Source of the DNA: CAZMYM01 sp964620325
Lineage (GTDB): Bacteria > Bipolaricaulota > Bipolaricaulia > UBA7950 > UBA9294
NCBI GenBank assembly: GCA_964620325.1
Contig: CAZUIM010000011.1
Location: 1-64,000 of the forward strand
Reading direction: 5' to 3'
DNA length: 64,000 nt
In this document: positions 52,240 through 60,677 of the stretch, piece by piece
Layout of the letters: each line of letters opens with the position of its first letter
How positions within the stretch are numbered: the first letter of the stretch is position 1
Translations under genes and position numbers: made by a program
Notes under the pieces: generated by a model
Database searches by the model: none
What the model was told of the DNA's origin: nothing
The model's input: the letters and a program-made list of their open reading frames with translations, nothing else

Positions 52240-52509
52240 CCGTCCGAGGCGAAGCGAGGAGGGACTCTTCCGTCCGAGGCGAAGCGAGGAGGGACTCTCC
52301 GTCCGAGGCGAAGCGAGGAGGGACNNNNNNNNNNNNNNNNNNNNNNNNNNNNNNNNNNNNNNNNNNNNNNNNNNNNNNNNNNNNNNNNNNNNNNNNNNNN
52401 NNNNNNNNNNNNNNNNNNNNNNNNCCGTCCGAGGCGAAGCGAGGAGGGACTCTCCGTCCGAGGCGAAGCGAGGAGGGACTCTCCGTCCGAGGCGAAGCGA
52501 GGAGGGACC
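52240..52509 (+). repeat. 29-bp tandem repeat array (interrupted by gap)
   Basis: Units of CCGTCCGAGGCGAAGCGAGG plus AGGGACTCT start at 52240 (30 bases), 52270 and 52299 before the gap, and at 52425, 52454 and 52483 after it. The units are essentially identical. Each contains the SD-like GGAGGG, and the last one supplies the ribosome-binding site of the recombinase (GGAGGGACC-ATG). True copy number is unknown because the assembly broke inside the array. Confidence 0.95.
52325..52424. other. Assembly gap (100 N)
   Basis: Exactly 100 undetermined bases, the usual placeholder for a gap of unknown size. It lies within the 29-bp repeat array, so collapse of identical repeats is the likely cause. 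Confidence 0.99.
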
Positions 52510-53127
52510 ATGCCACTCGAAGTGACCCACGAGGATTTCCTCACGCCCGATCAGGTGATCGCGCTGAAGGAGTTCTGTCGAGCGCGGGCCGAGGAGGCGG
52601 TCGTGGACGGTCGCGAACACCCGATCCGGGACTGGGCGATCTTGCACGTCGCGCTCGACGCCGGACTTCGCGTCTCGGAGATCTGCGCGTTGGAGATCCG
52701 CGACGTGATCCTCGATGCTCACCATGCCTCCCTCATCGTTCGTTGCGGAAAGGGAGAGAAGAAGCGAGGGGTTCGCGTCGGTTCCTCGCTGCGCGATCAC
52801 CTGGCGGCGTTCATCGCCTGGAAAGAGAGGGTCGGGGAGTCGACGGGCGGTCGTGCGCCTCTCTTCGTATCGTCACGGCGCGGACCGCTGACCAGAACGG
52901 CCATCTACCGCATCTTCCGGAACCAGGCGGAAGCCGTGGGCATTCCGAAGCGCTTCTCGATCCACTCGTGCCGGCACACCTACGCGTCGATGCTCTATCG
53001 AGCGTCGAACTTCAATCTGCGTCTCGTCCAGAAGCAGCTGGGACACCGGTCGATCCAGACGACGCAGATCTACGCCGACGTGCTCAGCGAGGACGCGGCC
53101 GTCGCGGTAGAGAGTCTGCCGCAGTAG
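52510..53127 (+). CDS. Minimal tyrosine recombinase (integrase catalytic domain)
   Basis: The 205-residue protein contains the full catalytic set of XerC/D-type recombinases: R54 (AGLRVSEIC), K81 (GKGEKKRGV), H152 and R155 (HSCRHTYAS), H179 (LGHRSIQTT) and Y188 (QIYADVLS). Only about 40 residues precede the catalytic domain, so the usual SAM-like core-binding domain is missing or much reduced. The start ATG is fixed by GGAGGG in the last repeat unit. It may act on the adjacent palindromes or array. Confidence 0.92.
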   Translation: MPLEVTHEDFLTPDQVIALKEFCRARAEEAVVDGREHPIRDWAILHVALDAGLRVSEICALEIRDVILDAHHASLIVRCGKGEKKRGVRVGSSLRDHLAAFIAWKERVGESTGGRAPLFVSSRRGPLTRTAIYRIFRNQAEAVGIPKRFSIHSCRHTYASMLYRASNFNLRLVQKQLGHRSIQTTQIYADVLSEDAAVAVESLPQ

Positions 53128-53144
53128 CCGGAATGGCCGTCGGC

Positions 53145-53172
53145 TTGACATCTCTTTCGCAGACAGCATAAT
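53145..53172 (+). promoter_or_regulatory. Strong promoter of the MoxR-vWA operon
   Basis: Consensus TTGACA (53145-53150) and CATAAT (53167-53172), spaced 16 bases, lie upstream of the seven-gene operon. Predicted transcription starts near 53179, leaving about 60 bases before the ATG at 53241. Confidence 0.65.
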
Positions 53173-53240
53173 CTCCACCGGTTGGGCCCCCCTTAAGCGT
53201 GTCGCAGTCTCCTTTGCTGGCGCGCGGAAGAGGGATACGC

Positions 53241-54956
53241 ATGCTCCGAAGCGATCGCCGCCTCCGACGAGTCCTCACCGTGGTGATTCTCCTCTCCGCC
53301 AGTTGCGCCGGCGGCGCGGTGCCGACGCTCGATGCGAGGATCGGTTTCGCTTCCACCGTCGTCGCACGCTTGAACGCACCGGTCCGGGTGACGGTCTCCG
53401 GCCTCGAAGAGACGATCTCCGGGTCCCTCCGGATCGTTCAGTACGTCGGGATCCTCTCCGAATCATCCGAGGAGGTGTCTATCGAACTGACGTCGGGGAC
53501 GGTCGATGCGGCGACCTACGAGAGCTCGATTCCGATCTACGATCCACTGAACCCCGTCGACGTGATTCTGACCGACTCCAACGGCCACGTTCTGGCCGCA
53601 CAGCAGCTGAACTTCCGCCTGTTCACACGTTCAGCGCCGTTTCCGCTGGTCTGCGAGACGGCCCTCGACCTCGGAGGCACCGAGATTCGCGTCGGGCCGG
53701 CGGAGCTTCCCTGGGAATGGTGGGCGTACGAGGCGGTCGACAGCCTGTGGCTCGGCGGAGCGTCGATCTCGCGCCCCGCCTGGGAAGCGATCTCGCGATG
53801 GGTGCTCGCCGGCGGGTCGCTCGTGATGTTCACCGGATCGGATGTCTTCAAGTTCGACCCGACGTTCCTCGAGGCGCTGTTCCCTCTCGAGGGGGCGACG
53901 CTCGAAGCGACCGCCGAGGGCGTCCCATTCGTGGAGGCCCGGCTTCCGGCGGACGCGGAGACGCTGTTGTGGAGGGACGACGGGACGCCGCTCGTCCACG
54001 TAAGATCATTCGGTGCCGGGTCGGTAGCCGTGGTGACGGTCCGCGCGGCCGACTTGACGGTCGAGGAGACGCGGAGGCTCGCCTCGCGCACGCGCTCGTC
54101 CGACCTCATCTCGATGCAGCTGCCATCCTGGACCTTGCAGGGGCAGATTCGGGTCCCCAGGCCGAATTACCTTGTTGCGCCGATCGTCGTGATGGCGATG
54201 ATCGGAGGGCTCGTTGGAGGTCGCGCGATGGCTCGCCGGCGGCTCCACGTCGGAGGACGAGCGGGTCGCGGCGGGCTCGTCGTCGTCGCGATCGTCGCGG
54301 TAGCCGCGTCAGTCTTCTCCGGTTTCTATACAAACCGGGCGAAACAGCTAGTCGAACTTTATCAGTGCAATACGATATTGGACGTCTATGTCTCTGTCGG
54401 TACACGCATTGTTTCGCACACTATCTTCGCGCCCGGGTTCCCGTTGGACATCGGACTACCCCGCGAGCGGCTCAGCGTCCCGACCTACGCGCTGATTCGA
54501 ACGGTCAGGCGCGCCGCCTTCGGCTCCAGGGCGACGGCCGACGTCCTCGAGGTCCCTCTCGCCGCCGGTGAGAGTCGCCACCTTCGATCGTATGGGGACG
54601 CTCGACCGTCGATCGAGTTGACGGTCTCCGGCCGGGAGGCGACGATCGAGAATCACCTCGAACGGACGCTCGATCGAGCCTATGTGATCGTGGACGGTCT
54701 GCTGTACCGCGTCGGAGAGGTCCCTCCGGGAGTGCGAACCGTCGCGCTCCAGGGGGGAGTGGCCGCCTGGTCGCTTCGAGGCGTCGACCGGTCCGGCTAC
54801 GCGGACGGGCTGAAGGCGATCGAGGCGGCGTTCTCGTTCGAGCAGGGGGGTTGGGTCGTCGCGGTCACGGACGAGACGTCGATTCGATCCGGCGTGCAGA
54901 CCGAGGAAAAAGTGAGGGACGTTCACTACTACGTCGTGCAAGGAGTTACGGAATGA
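53241..54956 (+). CDS. Exported membrane protein, first gene of the MoxR-vWA operon
   Basis: The 571-residue protein has an N-terminal signal segment (about 8-24) and a large outer domain. The segment WLGGASISRPAWEAISRWV followed by GGSLVMFTGSDVF resembles the GATase-like fold of membrane proteins in MoxR-vWA loci. Two central helices (about 308-330 and 346-370) and a second beta-rich outer part follow. No enzyme residues were seen. The ATG at 53241 follows AGAGGG. It overlaps the next gene by four bases. Confidence 0.75.
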   Translation: MLRSDRRLRRVLTVVILLSASCAGGAVPTLDARIGFASTVVARLNAPVRVTVSGLEETISGSLRIVQYVGILSESSEEVSIELTSGTVDAATYESSIPIYDPLNPVDVILTDSNGHVLAAQQLNFRLFTRSAPFPLVCETALDLGGTEIRVGPAELPWEWWAYEAVDSLWLGGASISRPAWEAISRWVLAGGSLVMFTGSDVFKFDPTFLEALFPLEGATLEATAEGVPFVEARLPADAETLLWRDDGTPLVHVRSFGAGSVAVVTVRAADLTVEETRRLASRTRSSDLISMQLPSWTLQGQIRVPRPNYLVAPIVVMAMIGGLVGGRAMARRRLHVGGRAGRGGLVVVAIVAVAASVFSGFYTNRAKQLVELYQCNTILDVYVSVGTRIVSHTIFAPGFPLDIGLPRERLSVPTYALIRTVRRAAFGSRATADVLEVPLAAGESRHLRSYGDARPSIELTVSGREATIENHLERTLDRAYVIVDGLLYRVGEVPPGVRTVALQGGVAAWSLRGVDRSGYADGLKAIEAAFSFEQGGWVVAVTDETSIRSGVQTEEKVRDVHYYVVQGVTE

Positions 54957-55633
54957 TGAACGATTCCAACGTCGCGCCGGGCCAAGGGAGCTACACCGCG
55001 TATGCGTGGCTTCTGGCGCTTGTCGGCGTCGCCCTCGTCTTCTCGATGCCCTCGGCGACGTACGTGCGTGAGCTCCTCGCCTCTCCGCTGCGTCGTTCGT
55101 CTCCGACGGTCTTCTTCGCGGCGTACTTGGTTGTGTTTGCGATGTTCGGACTCAACCGAGGTGCTGCGGGCGTTCCCCTCCGCATCGGGGCTCACCAGGG
55201 CGTGAGGACCGCGCTCTTTCAGGTTCTGTTCGGGCAGTTTCTGCTTTCGCCCTACCTGATCTACGTCCGAATCATTCTCCTTCCCAGCGATCAGCCGGCG
55301 ATCGCGCTGATCGCCGTCTACGGCCTTGTAGTCGGTCTGCTCTGCACGTTCGTCGGGTACACGCTCGAAGTCTGGGGAACCGGGCGGGGGATCCACACGG
55401 CGGTGCACCGCTACACGTTCGGGCTCGTGTACTTCGCCGCTCCCCTCCTCGCGCTCCTCCTGGAGGAGCCGATCGCCACCGCCGTGGTCCTCAGCCCGTA
55501 TGGATTTCTCAGTCGAGTCTTGGACAGCCCTTCGCCCTCCGAGCTCGCGCTCGCTTTCACGGTCCCTGCGACCGCGGCGCTCTTGGTCTGGGTGGTCGCG
55601 CGCAGGATGGTCATGAGGTATCAGAGTGTCTGA
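54953..55633 (+). CDS. Polytopic membrane protein of unknown function
   Basis: The 226-residue protein has six predicted helices (AYAWLLALVGVALVFSM, TVFFAAYLVVFAMFGL, FLLSPYLIYVRIILL, ALIAVYGLVVGLLCTFVGY, FGLVYFAAPLLALLL, FTVPATAALLVWVV). It is similar in shape to ABC-2-type membrane subunits, but no ATPase of that type is encoded here. The ATG overlaps the previous stop and follows AGGAG. It is part of the coupled operon. Confidence 0.75.
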   Translation: MMNDSNVAPGQGSYTAYAWLLALVGVALVFSMPSATYVRELLASPLRRSSPTVFFAAYLVVFAMFGLNRGAAGVPLRIGAHQGVRTALFQVLFGQFLLSPYLIYVRIILLPSDQPAIALIAVYGLVVGLLCTFVGYTLEVWGTGRGIHTAVHRYTFGLVYFAAPLLALLLEEPIATAVVLSPYGFLSRVLDSPSPSELALAFTVPATAALLVWVVARRMVMRYQSV

Positions 55634-57044
55634 CGTTGACCGCCTGTTCGAAGCACTCGGCCGAAAGGCCCGCCGCGTCCAACTGGCGAGCGCCTTCGCG
55701 GTCGCACTCCCGATCGCTTCCGGAGGGCTGATTCTGGTGACGTTCGCCCTGCAGCTGTTCCGATTCCCATGGGCCCTCGCGGTTGGGTACGGCCCGGCGG
55801 CCGCGGCCGCGGCGGCCCTCGCGGCAGCCGGGTGGGCCGTCCTCGTCGGCCTTCGCCCGCTTCATCTGCCGCGGTTGCTGTACGCCCTCGACACGCAGAT
55901 CGAGTCGGGCGCCCGTCTCAGCTCTCTGTACGAGCTTCGGCGGAGCGGCGGAAGTCGCGTGTTCGAGCGGGCCCTCGCCCCGCTCGTCGAGGCCCGCGCT
56001 GAGGAGTACGTCGAGCGGATCCGCGTCGGAAGAGGCCATCGCTTTGCGATCGTGCTCGGTCTGATCGTCCTCGGTGTTCTCATCTGCTCGCCCTGGATCG
56101 CCGGTGCGCTGCGCTCCGGCGACGCGCACGACGCTATCGAGGTGGAGACCGCCGGAACGATCGTCGCCCCGACCGAACAGGAGTCGTCGGCCGCGCCAGA
56201 GGCTTCCGCGGCACGCGAAGATCAATCGGACTCGGCGTCCGACGAGGGACTCGTGCTCGATGACGTCCTCAAGAGCTTGAGAACGAGTCGCTCGGGTGAG
56301 GAGCAGCAAGTCGACGAGCTCTCCGCATTCGACGAGGCGGAGGACCGCGCCCGTCGGGGAGCGCCGTCGTTGACCGAGACCCTGACCGAGATCTCCGAAC
56401 GGATGCGAAGCACCGGAAGCGGCGCGCTGACCGACGCCGAACGCGGAGCGATCAGCAAGATTCAGTCGGAGGCTCCTCCACCGGTCGCGTCGGAGTTGGA
56501 GGGACTCCTCGACGAGACCGACCCGGAGGCGACGGAAGCCCGGATCGAGCGGTTGCTCGAATCCGGAACGGCCTTCCCTGAGAGCGAGATGGACGAATCG
56601 ACCTCGGCGATGGACGCCGACGGGGGCGATCTGGAGACGGGCAGCTCGACCGCCGCAGACGGGAGTCCCGGGGAGGGAGCCGAATCGGCGGCATCGACGG
56701 CGACCGACGGCCTCGAGGGCGGATCGGGCGAGGGAGAGGCGGCCCAAACCGGAGAAGACGACGCACCATCTTATCCGATAAGCGATGTAGAAGATGCCGA
56801 GGGGGGGGGGCCGGACCTCGTCGAGGCCGGACTTCCGTCGCGGTTCGGCGAGCGTGGGGAGATCATCGAGTACATCACGAAAGGCGTGCCGATCGAGCCA
56901 CCGGCAGAGAGCTCGGCCGAGTCGGCCTCGTTCGTCGTCGACTTCGAGCGGATGCGATCGATCCTCGACGATCGTCCGATTCCGACCGACGCATACGAGA
57001 TCGTGAAGCGGTACTTCGAGACGATCAGTGAGGGAGGACCATGA
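55626..57044 (+). CDS. Membrane protein with acidic low-complexity region
   Basis: The 472-residue protein has two N-terminal helices (about 25-45 and 50-75), one more at about 139-158, and a long acidic region rich in Glu, Ser, Gly and Asp (about 170-420). A short conserved-looking end follows (SFVVDFERMRSILDDRPIPT). It looks like a membrane-anchored scaffold or tether. The start is GTG at 55626, overlapping the previous gene; its end overlaps moxR. Confidence 0.72.
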   Translation: MSDVDRLFEALGRKARRVQLASAFAVALPIASGGLILVTFALQLFRFPWALAVGYGPAAAAAAALAAAGWAVLVGLRPLHLPRLLYALDTQIESGARLSSLYELRRSGGSRVFERALAPLVEARAEEYVERIRVGRGHRFAIVLGLIVLGVLICSPWIAGALRSGDAHDAIEVETAGTIVAPTEQESSAAPEASAAREDQSDSASDEGLVLDDVLKSLRTSRSGEEQQVDELSAFDEAEDRARRGAPSLTETLTEISERMRSTGSGALTDAERGAISKIQSEAPPPVASELEGLLDETDPEATEARIERLLESGTAFPESEMDESTSAMDADGGDLETGSSTAADGSPGEGAESAASTATDGLEGGSGEGEAAQTGEDDAPSYPISDVEDAEGGGPDLVEAGLPSRFGERGEIIEYITKGVPIEPPAESSAESASFVVDFERMRSILDDRPIPTDAYEIVKRYFETISEGGP

Positions 57045-58024
57045 TAACGGAGAGAGACCTTGAAGGTGCGCAGACGGCGTTCCGCCGACTGAGACAGGCG
57101 ATCGGAAGCGTCATCGTCGGACACGACGACGTCGTCGAGATCGCGTTGATCGCCCTGTTATGCCGGGGGAACGTCCTTCTCGAGGGTGTGCCCGGGCTCG
57201 GCAAGACGCTGCTCGTTCGCGTCCTCGCTGGCGCACTCGGGCTGCGTTTCTCGAGGATTCAGTTCACCCCGGACCTGATGCCGGCCGACATCATCGGGAC
57301 CGATATCCTGACGGAGGAGGACGGGCGTCGCGCGTTCCAGTTCTCGGCCGGGCCCGTCTTCGCGAACATCGTGCTCGCCGATGAGATCAACCGAGCGACC
57401 CCGAAGACGCAGTCGGCCCTGCTTGAGGCGATGCAGGAACGGACGGTGACGGTGCGCGGGAGGACCTACGATCTCGAGGAGCCCTACATCGTTCTCGCGA
57501 CCCAGAATCCGATCGAGATGGAAGGAACCTACCCGTTGCCCGAGGCGCAGGTTGACCGTTTCCTGCTCAAGGCGACGGTCGGCTTCCCGTCGGTCGACGA
57601 GATCGAGGAGATCACGGTCAGGAACACCGAGGGGAACGGGATCGAGATCCCCGAGGCCGCCGCGAGCGCCGCCGACGTTCTCCTCGGGCGGAACGTGGTT
57701 CGGGAGATTCCCGTCGCACAGGCCCTCCGCAACTACGCCGCCCGGCTGGTCCTCGCGACGCATCCGGCGGACGAGATCGCCCCACCTCGCGTCCGGGACT
57801 TCGTCGAATACGGTGCCAGTCCGCGGGCGGCGATCGCGCTGATCATGGCGGCGAAGGCGAAGGCCTTCCTGGCGGGCGAGGTGAACGTGCGCCAGGAGGA
57901 CATCGATGCGGTCCTCGAGCCGGCACTGATTCACCGACTGATCCTGAACTTCCGTGGAGAGGCGGAGGGAGTCACCGTCTCCGACCTGCTGGGAGATGTC
58001 CGCGAGCGGGTGACGGTCCTCTGA
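57041..58024 (+). CDS. MoxR-family AAA+ ATPase
   Basis: The 327-residue ATPase has Walker A GVPGLGKT, the segment RIQFTPDLMPADIIG, Walker B VLADEINRATPKTQSALLEA, sensor 1 ATQNPIEMEGTYPLPEAQ and an arginine in the C-terminal lid. MoxR proteins act as chaperones with vWA-domain partners, inserting metals or remodelling complexes. Downstream genes supply these partners. ATGA overlaps link it to both neighbours. Confidence 0.96.
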   Translation: MITERDLEGAQTAFRRLRQAIGSVIVGHDDVVEIALIALLCRGNVLLEGVPGLGKTLLVRVLAGALGLRFSRIQFTPDLMPADIIGTDILTEEDGRRAFQFSAGPVFANIVLADEINRATPKTQSALLEAMQERTVTVRGRTYDLEEPYIVLATQNPIEMEGTYPLPEAQVDRFLLKATVGFPSVDEIEEITVRNTEGNGIEIPEAAASAADVLLGRNVVREIPVAQALRNYAARLVLATHPADEIAPPRVRDFVEYGASPRAAIALIMAAKAKAFLAGEVNVRQEDIDAVLEPALIHRLILNFRGEAEGVTVSDLLGDVRERVTVL

Positions 58025-58902
58025 TGGAGCGGCTCCTCGACGAGGCCTTCCTTCAACGTCTGGCGAACCTTCGCTTCATGACGGTGGGGCGGCAAGGTGG
58101 GAGCCTCTCCGGCGGGCACACGTCACCACGCGCCGGGATGAGCATCGAGTTCGCCGACTACCGCGAGTACACCCCCGGAGACGACTTCCGATACATCGAT
58201 TGGAACATCTACGGACGCCTGGGACGCCTTCTTGTGAAGACCTTCGTCCACGAAGCCGACCTTCCGATCTACCTGATGATCGACGCGAGCGCCTCGATGG
58301 AGCTCGGAGCGCCGAGCAAGGCTCGCTACGCCGCCCGTCTGGCGGTTGCGCTCGGCTACCTCGCCCTCCGCAGTCTCGATCGTGTCGGTCTCTTTCCGTT
58401 CTCCGACCGGCTCCTCGATCCGGTCCCGCCGCGGCACGGGATGCGTCAGCTCGGGCGCATCCTCTCCTCGCTGACTGATCTGGCGCCGAAGGGCCGCACG
58501 TCCCTCGACGCCGCCGTTACCGAGTTCCTCTCCGTAACCCGCGAGAGCGGCCTGGTCGTCCTATTGAGCGACCTGTTCGACGCCGACGGATTGGAGAGCG
58601 GGATCGCGCGACTCCGCTACCGAGGCGACGAGATCGTAGTGATCCAGGTTCTCGATCCCGAAGAGGTCGCACCGTCCGGATCCGGCTACACGCAGATCGT
58701 CGACGTCGAGTCCGGTCGGCGACTGACGCTGAACCTCGGTCGACGCGCGTTGGCTCAGTACAAGCGACGATTCGAAGACCATCAACGTCGGCTGAGCGGA
58801 TTCCTGCTCGAGCGAGGGATTCCGTACTTCGTCGCCCCGACCGATCGGCGCCTCGAGCGCGTGATCTTCGAAGATCTTCGCTCGGGGGGAATCCTGCATT
58901 GA
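58024..58902 (+). CDS. DUF58/vWA-domain protein
   Basis: The 292-residue protein has the DUF58 core (IEFADYREYTPGDDFRYIDW) followed by a vWA domain with an intact MIDAS start DASASM and later SLDAAV and SDLFD positions. It is the standard cytoplasmic partner of MoxR. Its ATG overlaps the MoxR stop (TGATG). Confidence 0.95.
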   Translation: MERLLDEAFLQRLANLRFMTVGRQGGSLSGGHTSPRAGMSIEFADYREYTPGDDFRYIDWNIYGRLGRLLVKTFVHEADLPIYLMIDASASMELGAPSKARYAARLAVALGYLALRSLDRVGLFPFSDRLLDPVPPRHGMRQLGRILSSLTDLAPKGRTSLDAAVTEFLSVTRESGLVVLLSDLFDADGLESGIARLRYRGDEIVVIQVLDPEEVAPSGSGYTQIVDVESGRRLTLNLGRRALAQYKRRFEDHQRRLSGFLLERGIPYFVAPTDRRLERVIFEDLRSGGILH

Positions 58903-60677
58903 TCCTTGGGAATGCTGCCGCCTTCTACCTCGCGTCGTCCGCCGCGTTCATCGCGGTCCTCCATCTCCTGCGGACGCGGATGCGGCGGCGTACGGTGTCG
59001 ACGCTCCTCCTCTGGGAAGGGTTGCGCAGCGATCCGCACTCGCGATCGGTCCGGCTCCGCCAGCTGATCGATCCGCTCTTGTTCCTCCAACTGCTGATCC
59101 TTGTGGCATTTGCGGTGGCGATTGCCGAACCGGCCGCCGTGACGCGGATTCGAGGCGTCGACGCCCTCGCCATCGTGGTCGACGGGAGCGCCAGCATGCG
59201 GACGGTGACCGAAGACGGACGAACGCGGTACGAACGCGCTGTCAATGAGGCGGACTCTGCAACGCAGCGCGACTCCGCCGCCGCGGTCACCGCCGTTCGG
59301 TTGACTGCGCGCCCCGAGGTGGTCGGCGAGGCTGGAAACTCCCGAGGGGACGCGATCAACGCGCTGTCCGCCTCATCGCCGACTTGGGAGTCCGACGGAA
59401 CGATCGACGATCTCGCCGACGTCTTGGCCCCGCACGGTGGTCTGGCGTCGTTCGATCGCGTCGTGCTGATCTCCGATCGAGCGATCGCCGACCTGCCGGA
59501 TTCGGTCGAGGAGGTCGGCATCGGCGGAGGCCGCAACCGTGGAATCACGGCCTTCTCGGTTCGGGAGGATCCGACCGGGCGAGGCGCAGTCGCTTTCGTC
59601 GAGATCCTCAATCCGACCGAGGACCACGAGGAGGTGACGCTCCGGATCGGGGACGGGTTCGTCGAGCAGTCACTGCCGATCGTCCTTTCGCCCGCGTCGT
59701 CGGAGTCCTACGTCTTCCCGTTTCCCACCTCGCGCGGCACGACGTTCACGGCCCGCCTCGCTCCGTCTGATGACTTCGTCGGCGACGACGCGAGATATTT
59801 CGCTCTCGACCGCCCACTGAGCCTTCGAGTTCGCTGGATCGGAGAGCGAGAACCCTACATCCTTGCGGCCCTCGAGGCTGTCGTCCCGATCAGGTTGGTC
59901 GGAACAAGCGACGAGGCGGATCTGACCATCGTGCGAAACACGTCCGTCCCGGCGTCTCTCTCGGGAAACCTTCTCCTCGTTCACAGCGAGATGCCGGGGA
60001 GGTACGAGCTGGGGCGGGAACGCGAGACGGGATCGGTGGCGATCGAGGCGCTAGATCACGCGGCCCTGCGTGGACTCGATCCGGCCGGGATCCGCGTCTT
60101 TTCTGCCCCCGAAATGAGCGTTCCCGACGAGGCCGCCGTCCTTCTGTCGTTCGGCGGCCTGCCGCTGTTGATCGAGGAGGTCACGGCGGAACGCTCGATC
60201 TACGCCCTCGCCTCCGACCTGTCATCGACGAACCTTCCGGTCACCGTCGATTTCCCGCTTCTCATCCGGAACATCCTCGGGCAGATCGCTCGGCTTCCGG
60301 CGTCTCTCTCCTACGGCTGGGCCACCGTCGGATCGCCGTTCGACCTCACTGGGCTCGGAGACGTTCTTCGCCTCTCCGATCCAGACGGTGCCGACATCGC
60401 GGTCGGCTCCACGCAACGGTTCTTCCTCCCTGAGCGGCCGGGGCTCTACACCCTCGAGACCGATCGAGGTGTCTTCCCGATTGCGATCAACGTTGCCTCG
60501 GAGGAGTCCGCCACGCACGCGGCAGGCGCCGAGATTGCCGTTTCGTCGGAGACCGACCGGGTTGCGCATGGGCTGCTCCCGTTGTGGCCGTACGTGGCGG
60601 CGCTGTTGACGCTTGCGTTGCTCGCCGAAGCGATCGCGCGTGACGGTGGCTGGATTCGGGAACGGAGGGACGAATGA
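58899..60677 (+). CDS. BatA-like N-terminal membrane domain plus vWA protein
   Basis: The 592-residue protein starts with the BatA-type segment (FYLASSAAFIAVLHLLRTRM, TVSTLLLWEGLR), then a second helix (LLFLQLLILVAFAVAI) and a vWA domain with MIDAS start DGSASM (about 94-99). A large outer region and a C-terminal helix (LLPLWPYVAALLTLALLAE) follow. The start is TTG overlapping the DUF58 stop; no ATG fits and GGGGGG lies upstream. Confidence 0.88.
   Translation: MILGNAAAFYLASSAAFIAVLHLLRTRMRRRTVSTLLLWEGLRSDPHSRSVRLRQLIDPLLFLQLLILVAFAVAIAEPAAVTRIRGVDALAIVVDGSASMRTVTEDGRTRYERAVNEADSATQRDSAAAVTAVRLTARPEVVGEAGNSRGDAINALSASSPTWESDGTIDDLADVLAPHGGLASFDRVVLISDRAIADLPDSVEEVGIGGGRNRGITAFSVREDPTGRGAVAFVEILNPTEDHEEVTLRIGDGFVEQSLPIVLSPASSESYVFPFPTSRGTTFTARLAPSDDFVGDDARYFALDRPLSLRVRWIGEREPYILAALEAVVPIRLVGTSDEADLTIVRNTSVPASLSGNLLLVHSEMPGRYELGRERETGSVAIEALDHAALRGLDPAGIRVFSAPEMSVPDEAAVLLSFGGLPLLIEEVTAERSIYALASDLSSTNLPVTVDFPLLIRNILGQIARLPASLSYGWATVGSPFDLTGLGDVLRLSDPDGADIAVGSTQRFFLPERPGLYTLETDRGVFPIAINVASEESATHAAGAEIAVSSETDRVAHGLLPLWPYVAALLTLALLAEAIARDGGWIRERRDE

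Noticed and set aside
52240..52509. Repeat-encoded proteins on either strand across the N gap
   Set aside because: The 29-bp unit has no stop in any frame, so long frames arise automatically and run through undetermined bases.
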